Program-made: the position numbers and the translations under genes
Part shown: positions 24,450 to 35,800 of the stretch, one piece after another
Layout of the letters: each line of letters opens with the position of its first letter
How positions within the stretch are numbered: position 1 is the first letter of the stretch
Assembly: GCF_036785885.1 (NCBI RefSeq)
Contig: NC_092312.1
Location: forward strand, 16,262,001 to 16,326,000
Source of the DNA: Coffea arabica
Taxonomy: Eukaryota; Streptophyta; Magnoliopsida; Gentianales; Rubiaceae
Length of the DNA: 64,000 bases
Direction of reading: 5' to 3'
The notes under the pieces: generated by a model
What the model was told of the DNA's origin: nothing
Database searches by the model: none
What the model saw: the letters and a program-made list of their open reading frames with translations, nothing else

Positions 24450-25391
24450 GCCGGTTACTGAGAAGTGAAGCGAGTTACAATGAACAGAAAAAGAAAAAGG
24501 AAATGCGAAAAAGCTTATTGGGTGAAAACATGTTGGCGAATAATTTGTCAAACTTGTGTGTTAATTTGCCCTATTGCTTACTGGCCATGACTCAATAATA
24601 TTAGGAAGGCTTGCCAAACTTTTATTGAAAATTTTTTTTTGCCTTGTTTTAATTTTGAAACTGTTACTGGCACACACAATAAGGGGCGAGGCCACATGGG
24701 AGTTAGAGCCCTCATATTTGATAAAATTATACAATGACCTAGAAATATTTTAAGATTTTTTAGTATGTACAACATTTACTTAAAATTCTCTCATTTTAGT
24801 TGCATTGTCCCCTTAGGTTTAAGAAAATTCCTTTTTCTTATACATTATTCTCCTAAGTTTTATACATTCCCTCCTCAATTTAGATTGACACCCTAAAAAC
24901 TAAGTTTTTTTTTATTGCCCTTAATAAAAAATTTGAGCCTATTTTAAATTAAACATTGATGACACTTTAATGGGAAAAAAGAATTTGACCTTTTAAATTG
25001 AAGGATGTAGAATATTTCTTAACTATTGCACCACTTTTTTTTTTTTTTTTTTAAATTTTAGAACGAACTATTGCACCACTTCACAGTAGGAACATAATAT
25101 ATAATACTGGGAAAAAATTAGTCAAATGTTTAAAAAAAAAATGGCCCAAAAAAAATAAAAGGGAAAAACCAGCTGAAGAAGAATGACAAAAATGTACAAC
25201 GAGCAAAGCATATTCTCTACGTCGTCGGGTGACGTACAGTAGTGTGATTCGTAGTTTTGTTTCTCACCATCTGCCGACTCGCCCGGTAACCAAAGCATAT
25301 GATAATATAGCCAGCCAAAGCACATCCAATCCAAATTCTTAAAACACGGCCAAAATTAAATTACAAAATCTGCCAAAGATCAGGTCCTCGC
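24450..25391. other. Spacer and RER1 promoter side
   Basis: An AT-rich spacer with T-rich runs, including two tracts near 25040. Repeated 'ctcccctaag'-like phrases at 24790-24900 hint at another old inverted-repeat element, but I cannot define its ends. The last 250 bases are the likely RER1 promoter. Confidence 0.35.
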
Positions 25392-26809
25392 TCCATTGCG
25401 CCCCCCACCAAACAGATCCCTTCCTTGATTTCGCGTCCGCCGCCTGTTCAAATTTTCGCTAGTTTTACGGCCACCGAAGGTAAAACTCACCCACCCCCGC
25501 CCTTTATTTTTCCCTGATTTTGGTAGCTAAATTTGTCGCACGGACTCTTTCCTATTGTGATAACATGCTTTTATATATACGTCATGATCCTTTTTTAGTT
25601 CACGATTAGGGTTTTGGGGATTAGTTTCTTCCAGATCTGCTTGTACTTGGTCTTCGATTCTTACATTAGGGTTTTGTTCATGTTTATGATCATATGAATT
25701 TGATGGAGGACCGGGGAATAAGTGGTCGGTGAAAAAGTCATTGACTCGACTCGAATTTTATAAGCTATTATCCCTTTGACCTACAAACCACATTGGAGGC
25801 TTGGGTGGACTATACTGTTGCTTCAGAGTTATTATTTGGAAGTGCTTGGTTAATTGTATAAAAATGGGAGTAGAAGGTGGGCAAAATCAAGGATGAATCT
25901 TTGTTTGTCATTTCCCTTTTAATTCCAGTCATTATTTTGTTGATGAAAAATGTATCTGTTTCTTGTTAATTGGAATTAGTTTTATGCTTTATCTCTCAAA
26001 ATTCATGATTCAATGCATTTTTCCGAGTACTTTATTGATAATGAAACTAGTCGAGTTTCTGCCAATATTTCTTATTTCGTGAGGAAAGAGGAATCTTTGA
26101 AAATAATACTTCTGTGGCAACGTATTAATGAGAAATCTCTGATAATTGTTTGGGGAAAGTTTACTTTTGTGCATTAGGTTCTGTTATATGGATGCACATT
26201 TCATCAAAGGAGAAATAAACAAATAAGAAAATGCGGTTAAATGTATGAAAGGTCTGAGTAAAATTGCATGAAGTGCTAGGATGGGGTGAGATCATGTATT
26301 TCCTTATCCAGAATGGTGTCTCAGTCTAGGAGTTCAGAAATTTAATGACTTCTGTAGGTTGAGTAATGCTTTTGGCTTAGGTGTATGGTAATAAATGCAT
26401 GTAATTAAGGAAGTATTTAAAATTGTTTGGAATCATCTGATACACATGATGCACGTGCAGGAATAGATGCTTAAATTAAATACACATTTATAATTGTGGG
26501 AAATGGGACAAGTCACTTTGGAATGACAGTTTTTAAGGTATCTAGGTTTTGTTTTTGTGTTTTTAAGGCATCCAGTTTTTTGTTTTTGTGTTTTTAACAA
26601 GTCTGACATCCTTTCTATCTGTTTGCTATGAGGATTGGAAACATGCTTAATGATGTGTGTATGTGATGGTTAGAGTATGTGCATATGTGGGTAACACGTG
26701 GGCATTTGGAGGCCTGGGATTGCGAAGGTTCATTCTTTTTTGGAACTATAGCTGGTTGACCTCTTTGGCATCTTCTGTTGGATTTGTAGGATCACAAAGG
26801 TGAATAATC
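25392..26809 (+). other. RER1 5' leader with a 1.3-kb leader intron
   Basis: A non-coding first exon ends at 25479 (GAAG then GTAAAA). A leader intron follows to the acceptor TTTGTAG at 26783-26789, and 20 more leader bases precede the start codon. Leader introns of this size are common in constitutive plant genes and often raise expression; that is inference here. Confidence 0.6.
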
Positions 26810-28976
26810 ATGGAGGGTGTTGGAGGCGATGGTGTCTCAGGTGCAGCTGCATCGCTGAATCAAAGGGGTCATGAAGTATGGAAACTTTTCCAGTATTACC
26901 TGGACAAATCTACTCCGCATGCAGTTTATAGATGGATTGGAACTTGTGTTCTATTAGTTCTTTATGCTCTGCGAGTTTATTACGTTCAAGGCTTCTACAT
27001 TGTTACCTATGGTTTGGGAATCTATATCCTGAATTTGCTCATAGGATTTTTGTCACCCCTTGTTGACCCCGAGATGGAGCCTTCTGATGGGCCTTTGTTA
27101 CCAACAAAGGGTTCTGATGAGTTCAAGCCATTTATTCGCCGTCTTCCAGAGTTTAAGTTCTGGTACTTTTCCTTTCATTAATTGGATTAATTTCCTCTGT
27201 TATTTTTTCCAAGGGTTTGTTGCTTTGGATTCTTTACAAGGTTTGCAAATGCATTTTGCAAAAGTTTAATTGTGTTGATGATTTCGAAAGATATCAAATG
27301 TTAGTGTATTTCTAATCACAATACAAAACTTCCTTTCTTTCTTGAACAGACAACCAAATGACTGGATATTAATTCAGCTGACTTGAATGGTGTATTATCA
27401 TCGTACTTGCACATTGTTGTTGTTAAATTTTTCCCCCTTCTCTTTTTCTTTATCAGTTAGATGCTATTGCCAATTTTTATTGATCTTGCAGTTAGAAAAT
27501 CGTTTTTTCAAGGTTTCTAGTAACTTATATTTTATTTGGTTATAATGAAGAAAGCTAGCTTCAGTTACTTGGACAGTTGCAAGCTAAAGTGTTTGTGTGA
27601 CTATTTACGAAATGATTCTCTGGTAGTTTTTCATGTGTTTAACATGTGATTTAAATCATTTGTTGATTGGAAAATATTTTGATACATGTTACTTTACTAA
27701 GATTATTTTCAGACATTTTGATACAAGAAGCAGTCTTTGAAAAGATGGTTGTATTCAAACTTCAATAGGTATTTTTGTCTAACTGTTCTAATAATTCAGA
27801 CTGCAGTATTCTTGAGTTTTTAGAAGCACATTGTTATTTCATATTGTTCCATTTAATTCAATTGATCCCAGAACGTGTCATTGTTGTGACCTACTGAAAT
27901 TGAGAAGCTTCTTTCTATTATTCAACCAGAATATAAGGAGCTTAGAGATGTTCTGGTGACACCATAAGTCTCTGCAATTGGCGTAATGGTCAGTTGTTGA
28001 TCTTTATATTGCGGTGGATACTGACCAATAGATCTTTTCCTTCTTCATCCTCTGGTTTATAAGTTCCTTCATGTTTTATGGTTACATCCTCTTTGTATTT
28101 GAGCACATCGACCATGTTTAAAACCTAGCAACTTAGTCCTACCCCTGTTTGATAACCTGGTATATATTCATCACAAGGGGGATTGTTTATATAGAATCAA
28201 ATTGATGAAAAGATTCTGAGTTAGATTTACTTTATTTTTTGACATTTATGAGCTTATTTAGTTTTAATTGCTCCCATTCTATAGTGGTCTTTGCTATTTC
28301 TATATCTGACGTAATCCTTGCCAAATGGCACATGGTTGAGCGTGCCCAACCTTTTAATGCTTCATACAGAGCTAAAAGTTGACCATATATACCATTTTAA
28401 AGCTGTATTTCTGGTTGATGGTTCACTATTGTATGGAAACTTAATGCATTTTATGATAATGTACAGATAAGGTCATAGTGCGCATCTGATGTGAATCGAG
28501 ATAGGGGCTTTATTCGTACGAAGTTTTATTAATCATCAGTTGACTACTTTTTTCTGTGACATAACCATGGAGTTAACTTTTCCAATGTGTGTTTGTGCTG
28601 CCAGGTATGCAATCACCAAGGCTTTTTGCGTGGCATTTGTCATGACCTTTTTCTCCATATTTGATGTCCCTGTCTTTTGGCCCATACTGTTGTGCTACTG
28701 GCTTGTACTTTTTGTCCTGACGATGAAGCGCCAAATCATGCACATGATAAAATACAAATACATCCCATTTAACATCGGGAAGCAGGTGATTTGTATCTTT
28801 TTATCTAAATAACATCTTTATTGCATTTATCTGAAAAATCCAAATTAGAGAAACTTGTCTTCTGCTGATAGATTTTGGGCTTTCTTGTATTAATACCCAA
28901 ATTGGTTGTGGTTTTTGTATCTCAGAAATACACGGGAAAGAAACCTGTTAGTGGCAGTAGTCCCCGGGCTGACTGA
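26810..28976 (+). CDS. RER1: RER1, Golgi receptor that returns ER membrane proteins
   Basis: RER1 sits in the cis-Golgi and recognises polar residues in membrane segments of ER proteins that have escaped, returning them in COPI vesicles. Three coding exons: 26810-27162, 28605-28785 and 28926-28976. They make 585 nt, 194 aa, in frame. The hydrophobic pairs [20 protein letters not shown] and the following [20 protein letters not shown], then [14 protein letters not shown] and [20 protein letters not shown], give the four-span W-shape of the family. The tail is [20 protein letters not shown], close to other plant RER1s. The first two introns are large; the second coding exon starts by completing the W codon of exon 1. 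From memory, the AGPase gene is its neighbour in Arabidopsis too. Confidence 0.95.
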
Positions 28977-29970
28977 AGTTGTCTGGTTCCTCTGCTACGG
29001 GTTAGTGGATTTTACAGAGAAGGAATCTGCAGGACTAGGAGGGAGGCAGTAAAGGAGAAAAAGTACAAGAAGGAGAAGGACCAAAAAAAAAAAAAGAAAA
29101 AAAAGGAAGATTGGTACTGATATTTTACTAAATGCGATTTGTATTGACATTAAAAATTGGACATGAATTTGAAAATGTAGATTTTATTTCTGCCTGGTTA
29201 CTTGATGATATTAGCAGCCATAATGTTTCTTGCGCCCTTTCATTTTGGTCCAATGGAGCAATCTTCTGCTTAAAGTTAATTAGCTGTGCTTTTTGTACTG
29301 GCATGGGGGTGTAAAACCAAGTGATTTTGTACCGACTGAAAGTATCATCTGCTTAGCGTAGTGATTGATATGTTGTTATTTGTAGTCGCATTGCAGTATT
29401 TATTATTCAGAAAACTTCATATTCTGGCTTTTGTCTGAGCGCTCTAGATGAATGAAAAGGTGAAACTTGGCAAGATTTTGTGTCTCTACAGAACAAGGAG
29501 AAGACAGATGTCTCCAGCAAAGGGGGAAGGGTGTTCTCTATTTTATCGCAGCATAAAATTCCTTCACTTCTATTATAGTCTTTCTTTTACCCGATTTCCA
29601 TCGTAGCTTCCTCTTGCTATTCGTCGTAACCCTACGACATCTATTCTCTCTTCCACATCTAGCACCCTGTCAAAGCTTCGTGACAGAAATTTTAAGATCC
29701 GTTAGTTAATATGAAACCGTCGATTTGAGGATGCTAATGAGTTTGTAATAAGAGCTATCGAGTGGAGTGTTCCATGTTGCCTATTTTGGGTTGAACTGGT
29801 CTGTTTTGCTAAGAGCAGTAGCTTTGTAGCTACTCCTCAGTTCACGGTTTGGCTTCCTGAACAGCTAGTTTCAATCAAAATTCGAAAGAGAATTTACGAA
29901 CTCAATTCCCATTCTTGTTTTCTTTGTTGAGCAAATTATTCGGGTAGGCACTAAAATTTTCAAATAATTA
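28977..29970. other. RER1 3' UTR and spacer
   Basis: The first few hundred bases are 3' UTR, with an A-rich patch at 29080-29106. No further gene is seen. Confidence 0.4.
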
Positions 29971-29971
29971 T

Positions 29972-30149
29972 AGTGTGTTTAGATTGCTGAATTATTTCAT
30001 ATAATATTTCGCTTGTATCATAAACATATTTCTTAATCCATTTTTTAATATTTACAATTATCTTTTATCTCACATATACCACATTACAAAAAAATGCTAC
30101 AGTAATTGTTCTAAATAATATTTTAAATAATACTCTATCCAAACACACT
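29972..30149. mobile_element. hAT-like MITE, second copy of the GTTTGGAT family
   Basis: Inverted ends TAGTGTGTTTAGATT and TATCCAAACACACTG. The interior has 'atgctacagtaat' followed by 'tctaaataat', shared with the copy at 12262-12428. Non-coding. Divergence between copies means both are old. Confidence 0.6.
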
Positions 30150-30153
30150 GTTT

Positions 30154-30384
30154 TGGTCACTCAATTTTTAGGAGTATGTATTTAGTCACTAAATTATCAA
30201 AAGTGTAAATTTTGGACTGTTCTATTGGTTCCACTGTTAAGTCTGTTAAATTTGGTTGTTTTATGACTAGTGTGACCCTTAGATTTGGCACACTTAACGG
30301 TGAAAATATATTAAATGGTTTAAAATTTACACTTTTAATAGTTTAGTGAGTAAACACGTACTCATAAAAGTTAAGTTGTCAAAA
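30154..30384. mobile_element. MITE with about 60-bp inverted ends
   Basis: The left arm (tttggtcactcaatttttag through tcaaaagtgtaaattt) matches the reverse complement of the right arm (aaatttacacttttaatag through ttgtcaaaac). Long imperfect inverted repeats with no coding frame suggest a MULE-type MITE. It directly abuts the hAT-like MITE to its left. Confidence 0.55.
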
Positions 30385-30520
30385 CTCTACTATTCGAAAA
30401 GTTTAGTAGTTTTTCGAGTAATTTGATCCTATTTGTTTGTTTGGGTATCACATTTAACTTATATGGTTTCCAGGATTACATTTCACTCTTTACAATTCTT
30501 GAACTGGGAAGTTTGGGGTA

Positions 30521-30832
30521 AGCCCGTTTGATAATTCAATTCAACATTTAAAATTAATGGATTCAAATCTTTTCATGTTTCAATGCATTTGATAACCAAA
30601 AAATAGAACATTTGAATTAATTAAATGATATTGAATTTTTTAGGTAAAACTTGCTTCCAAAATTAATTTAATGTGATATACACTAAAATCGTATTGAATG
30701 TGATATACATTTTAATGGTATTGAATGTGATATACACTAAAATGTATCAAATTTAATATTTCTCAATTCAATAATTTAATAGATTTAGACTTCAGATTTT
30801 AGAATTCAAATTTCAGTTTTATCAAACGCATA
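30521..30832. mobile_element. MITE with internal 28-bp tandem units
   Basis: The ends CCCGTTTGATAA and TTATCAAACGC are inverted. About three tandem units of roughly 28 bp lie inside at 30667-30752, each containing gaatgtgatatacact or a close variant. The end sequence resembles the element at 46643-46877, so both may belong to one family. Confidence 0.5.
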
Positions 30833-31126
30833 CTTACTTTTTAGAAATTATGAACGCTGCAGAAATTCCCTGCTTTAAAATTTTTATTATAGGACCAAAA
30901 AAAAAAAATCCGTGAGCCCGTGTAACATTAACCGAATGAATTTTGGCTCGCCAACTTTCTGGTGGTGTAGGAGGAGGAGAAAGAGGTGATTATGTGGTGT
31001 TGGTGTGTTTATTTTTGGGTTTTTCTTTGAGGTTATTGTAGATTTTGTTGAAGAAAAAAAAACTAATTTTTTAATAAACTTCCGATCTAAATGCAACCGG
31101 TGTTTTGACGTAATGGCAAGTTAATA

Positions 31127-31546
31127 CTCCCTCCATCCCAAAATAAGGGACGTTTTTGGGGATTCTAACTTATTATGCACAGTTCAATCAATTTGAATGT
31201 GAGACATTTTTTTCCAATCGTGCCCCTTTGATCGATATCAAATCTTAATTGCTGTCAATGGTGATGTGAAAAGAATCTGTGGGTCCATGTAAAATGTAAA
31301 CTCTTTTTCATGCTGTTGTCAAGCACACGCCTATTTATGGCCATCAAAATTTTTGGTGCTGTCCATGCACCTTTTTTTTAGATGTCTATTTATTGCTTTT
31401 GTGGGTTCCATCATACTTGTTTTTTATTTTATCAATGTCTCTTTTGAGGCTACAAATGGAATGTTAGAGAAAAAAATTGTAGTGTGACTCAAATTTTGGG
31501 ACATGAAAAAAGGTGAACTATGACAATAACAATGGGACGGAGGGAG
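31127..31546. mobile_element. Stowaway-like (Tc1/mariner) MITE, TA target
   Basis: The ends are CTCCCTCCATCCCAAAATAA and, at the right, GGGACGGAGGGAG. TA dinucleotides border it at 31125-31126 and 31547-31548. The CTCCCTCCGTCCC end is the well-known plant Stowaway signature. Length 420 bp, non-coding. Confidence 0.85.
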
Positions 31547-31676
31547 TATTAATTAATTAATCAACATTTTGGATGTTTTGATCATCAGTCAAGTACATGA
31601 CAAGACCAAAGGCAAATACAAACTTCAAGAGCAGTTACCTGTGCAAACGGAGTTCCATGAATGGAATCGTTTATTT

Positions 31677-32016
31677 ATTTTTTATTATATTAATATAGGG
31701 GTGTCCGGATCAATTCTTACGGGACTCGACTAATCCCCTGCGGTCCAAAAGAGGAGGCCCCACTCCACACCGAGCACGTTAACAACGGGATTCGAACCTT
31801 GGACAAGTCAAGAAGATCGTCATACCCTATGGAGGGAAAACAGACCGCTCAAGTTATTCCGTGGGGCAGAAGACCAGCCACATAAAGTGACAAGTTTGTG
31901 GGAGGTAGGGATTGAACCTCTGACCTTCAACATCACCAAAATCCAAAGATGGTGATGACCACTGGATCAAATAACCAGTGGCTGGTCTTTGACCAAATGG
32001 CCATTGGACCAAAGAG
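31677..32016 (-). mobile_element. Composite SINE with two tRNA-like heads, 19-bp target duplication
   Basis: A 340-bp minus-strand unit flanked by the perfect repeat tgaatggaatcgtttattt at 31658-31676 and 32017-32035. Read on the minus strand, the first head (TTGATCCAGTGG, then GGTTCAATCCC) matches the SINE at 57734-57950. A second head follows (GCGGTCTGTTTTCC, then AAGGTTCGAATCCC) whose body, ending GATCCGGACACCCC, matches the SINE at 24261-24431. A single target duplication surrounds both parts, so the unit inserted as one piece. Confidence 0.85.
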
Positions 32017-32300
32017 TGAATGGAATCGTTTATTTGATTGTGTAAAATTTCAACAAAATTAGGAGAAAATTTTTTCCATAACCATTATAGGGACAGATTA
32101 TCAAGACGTGAAATAATTCTGAAACAATAAAAATTTGGATAGATTTAATCCAATGATTCAAAAATTGTGACATCATTTCATCCACTCAAACATTAAATAC
32201 ATAATGAAAATATGATAAAATTTGGGCCACCAACCCAAGTTTGTGAAACATTTAGCATTAAGCATTGCAGCCAAGGTATATAGGGTATTATTATTATATA

Positions 32301-32664
32301 CTTCCTCCCTCTTTTTATAACTGACGTTTAAGAAATTTGCTCTAATGTATTTTTATCTGTCATTTTATTATCTCCATACAGTATTAATTATTTTTTCATA
32401 ATTTTACCTTTTTATCTCTCTTTTTCAATACATGGTTCTTAATTATTACTCCTAGTAATTGTTGCTTGGTGGGAGTTAGTTTGCATTGCTTTTGACCTAA
32501 TAATGAAACAGTACCATTTAGTATTCTAGTGAGAGAAAATATGGGCGAATTGGATAATTAATGAGGGTATAAAAGGAAAATAGTGTACAGATTTAAGCAA
32601 TGAAAAACTTTTCTTAATTGGTGTGTAAAACGTTAAACGTAAGTTATAAAAAAAAAGAGGGAGT
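32301..32664. mobile_element. Stowaway-like MITE upstream of SPB1
   Basis: The left end, CTCCCTCTTTTTATAACTGACG, is mirrored at the right by CGTAAGTTATAAAAAAAAAG and AGGGAG. The element ends about 170 bp before the SPB1 start codon, so it may lie in that gene's promoter. Edges are good to a few bases; the TA target is likely but the right side is imperfect. Confidence 0.7.
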
Positions 32665-32837
32665 CTATATAAACCAGCCGATGTTGTAAATTTCCCAAAG
32701 CACTCTGCCTAACTGGTTCAACCTTGTCCAGATGTCCCTCACTAAAACCCTAATAAGATAATCACAAACTAACTCATTCTGAAAGTTCCGCTTCTCCTCC
32801 AGCCATAAAACCCTAACTCCAGAAGCGAGATACAGAA

Positions 32838-35800
32838 ATGGGGAAAGTAAAAGGAAAGCATCGTTTGGACAAATACTATCACTTAGCCAAAGAACACGGC
32901 TACAGATCCCGAGCCGCATGGAAATTAGTTCAGCTCGACTCCAAATTCGGCTTCCTCCGCTCAGCTCGTTCTGTTCTAGACCTCTGTGCCGCTCCTGGAG
33001 GTTGGATGCAAGTTGCAGTCGAACGTGTCCCTGTCGGCAGCTTCGTTATCGGCGTCGACCTCGACCCCATCCGCCCTATCCGTGGCGCAATTGCAATTCA
33101 GGAGGACATCACTACTCCCAAGTGTAGAGCTGCCGTTAAGAATCTAATGGCCGAGAACGGCTGTAAGGCGTTTGATTTGGTGCTTCACGATGGTTCGCCC
33201 AACGTTGGTGGTGCTTGGGCCAAGGAAGCTACTGGTCAGAATGCTTTGGTTATTGACTCTGTTAAGCTCGCCGCTGAGCTTTTAGCTCCTAAAGGAACAT
33301 TTGTCACCAAGGTATTAAAATGCAAAGCAATTTTTCTATGATTTTTGATGAATTTATGTTAAATGAACAATTGTTCTGCTTTTGTAGGTTTTCAGGTCTC
33401 AAGATTACAGTGCTGTTGTTTATTGTCTTAAGCAGGTTGGAGTTTTCATCCTTTGTTTGTTCTGTAAGTTTTTCCATTTTTTCCCCCTCGGACTGTGGAT
33501 AAATCGTTCTTTTCATTTTGGAATGTTTGGGCAGCTTTTTGAGAAAGTTGAGGTGGATAAGCCTCTGGCTAGTCGTTCAGCATCTGCAGAAATTTATGTT
33601 TTAGGATTTAGGTATAAGGCTCCTGCTAAGATTGATCCTCGTCTTCTTGATGTAAAGCATCTTTTTGAAAGAGGCAAAGATCCGCCTAAGGTAATTTGAT
33701 TTCTTGACCATGGAGATGCTTCTGGTTTGATATGATATGGTTATAGATTCAGATTTTCTCTGTGGTGTTGATGTAGGTTGTCGATGTACTTAGGGGAACA
33801 AAGCAAAAGAGACATCGCGATGGGTAAAAGCACTTTTCTCACCTCAACTCTCATTATTTGATGAAATTGGTGATAACTTTGTCTGCAACAGAGTGAAATT
33901 TGACCCACTACTTCCATTAGACTAGACAACCCTACATTTCCATGCTTTTCAATTGCTATGCTCTTAAAAATATGCATTGTGAGAATATTTTAAGGTTACA
34001 ACCATGAGGCAGCAGCAACAAATTTTACTCAGTGTGTCCATTGGGTTTGGAAAGGTCACTTCAACTGAAACCTGAAAGGCAATCATCTTTCCGGTTTTGT
34101 TGATAAAGCACCAAAACAAGCGTATGATGAACACCAATTTGATACACATAATGACAAGAATTCATACATTTGATTATTCTTTTTCTTTAAATTTTCTTGC
34201 TAAAGTACATGGTAGTGGAAGTCTTTGCATTTGTATTTTGTTTCATGATTTTGCCTTGAAGTTTCTCAAGTTTTGATTCAAAATGCATTTCAATTACATG
34301 AGGCTAAAGGAATTTTATATTCATCTCTGAGGAAGTTTTGTTGTGCAGCTATGAAGATGGGGACACAACATTGAGGAAAGTATCATCAGCTGCGGATTTT
34401 ATTTGGTCTGAGGCTCCTCTCGAGATCCTTGGTTCAGTTACTACCATAACTTTTGAGGACCCTGCCTCTTTGCCAATAAAGGATCACAATATGACCACTG
34501 AGGAGGTACAAGTTTCTTCTGTTATTTTCTTCTTGCATTAGCAATTTGATTCTCCTTTTTCTTTAACTGGAGGTCTTCCACTTAATTTCATTGCCTTTGC
34601 TTCAATTGATGATGGGCCAGGTTAAGGCATTGTGTGATGACTTACGTGTTCTAGGGAAGCAAGACTTCAAGCACCTGTTAAAGTAAGCATTACTTTGCTT
34701 CCCAGTGTTGTCAAATTAGCTACCTTAGATATGCTTCAGTTACTGGACATTTTTTCATTGGAATGTGTAGTTGTTACATTCTCAAATCCACCCATTCACT
34801 TTTTCTCTTGATTATTGGCAGCATAATGCATGCATACTAGACGTTACACTGTTAAATCTGCTCATTCACTTAATTTCATTTCCTCCATTTTGATTTCACA
34901 TATAGATGGCGTATGCATATAAGAAAGGCATTGTCTCCTTCACAAAAGTCTACTACTGCATCCAAAGAAACTGGAGATGAGATGGAAGAGGATGAAGATC
35001 AGAAAGTTCTTACTGAAATGGAGGAGTTGACATATGCCATGGAGCGGAAGAAAAAAAGAGCAAAAAAACTTCTGGCAAAGAGGAGAGCCAAGGTCAACTA
35101 CTGATTTCTTTCCACCTTGTTTTCTCCCATATTTGTGAAAATGCATGTTAAATGTAATTCAACAGTTAAAAATGATAGGCATTTTGAGAGACAAATTATC
35201 CTACTGGGGAAAAAAAGACTAAGGACAAACTTGTGCTATGAACATCAATTGGATAATTTAAGAAGGAAAAAACCGGCGGTGTTGATGGTATAAATGTTTC
35301 ATGAAGTAAAGATCTATGTTGTATGTGGAAGATGAGGGTAGAAAGTTTCCAAAATGACGGTGGCCATAGAGATGGGAATGTGCAGACACCTGTCCCGTGG
35401 GGGTTCAATAGGGCAGTGGTGGGGGAAGTTTTTCTTTCACTGCCTTTAATCTAGGCAAAGTAGAATAATATCTTGATTGCTGGAGACAAGATTTCACTAA
35501 TCTAGGGGAAATAGAACAATGGAAGCTTGGAACAGAACTAGCAAAATATCTTGATTGCTGGAGTTTGAAGTATGTTGAAGTCATGGAATTTCTTGAGGAT
35601 GAAATTACTTAGATCGTGACAGCTGAAAATCTTCTTCTGCGCACTTGCTGTCATCCATATTCTAGTTTGTAAATATGTTGAGGCCTGTGCTAGTCAGTGT
35701 CTATATTTGTTCTCTTCATGCTTTTTTTTTGGACACCTGTTTGGTCTTGCTGTTGTAGCATGTCCTTGAATAGAAATTTTTTGGGCCTTACCGATAATTC

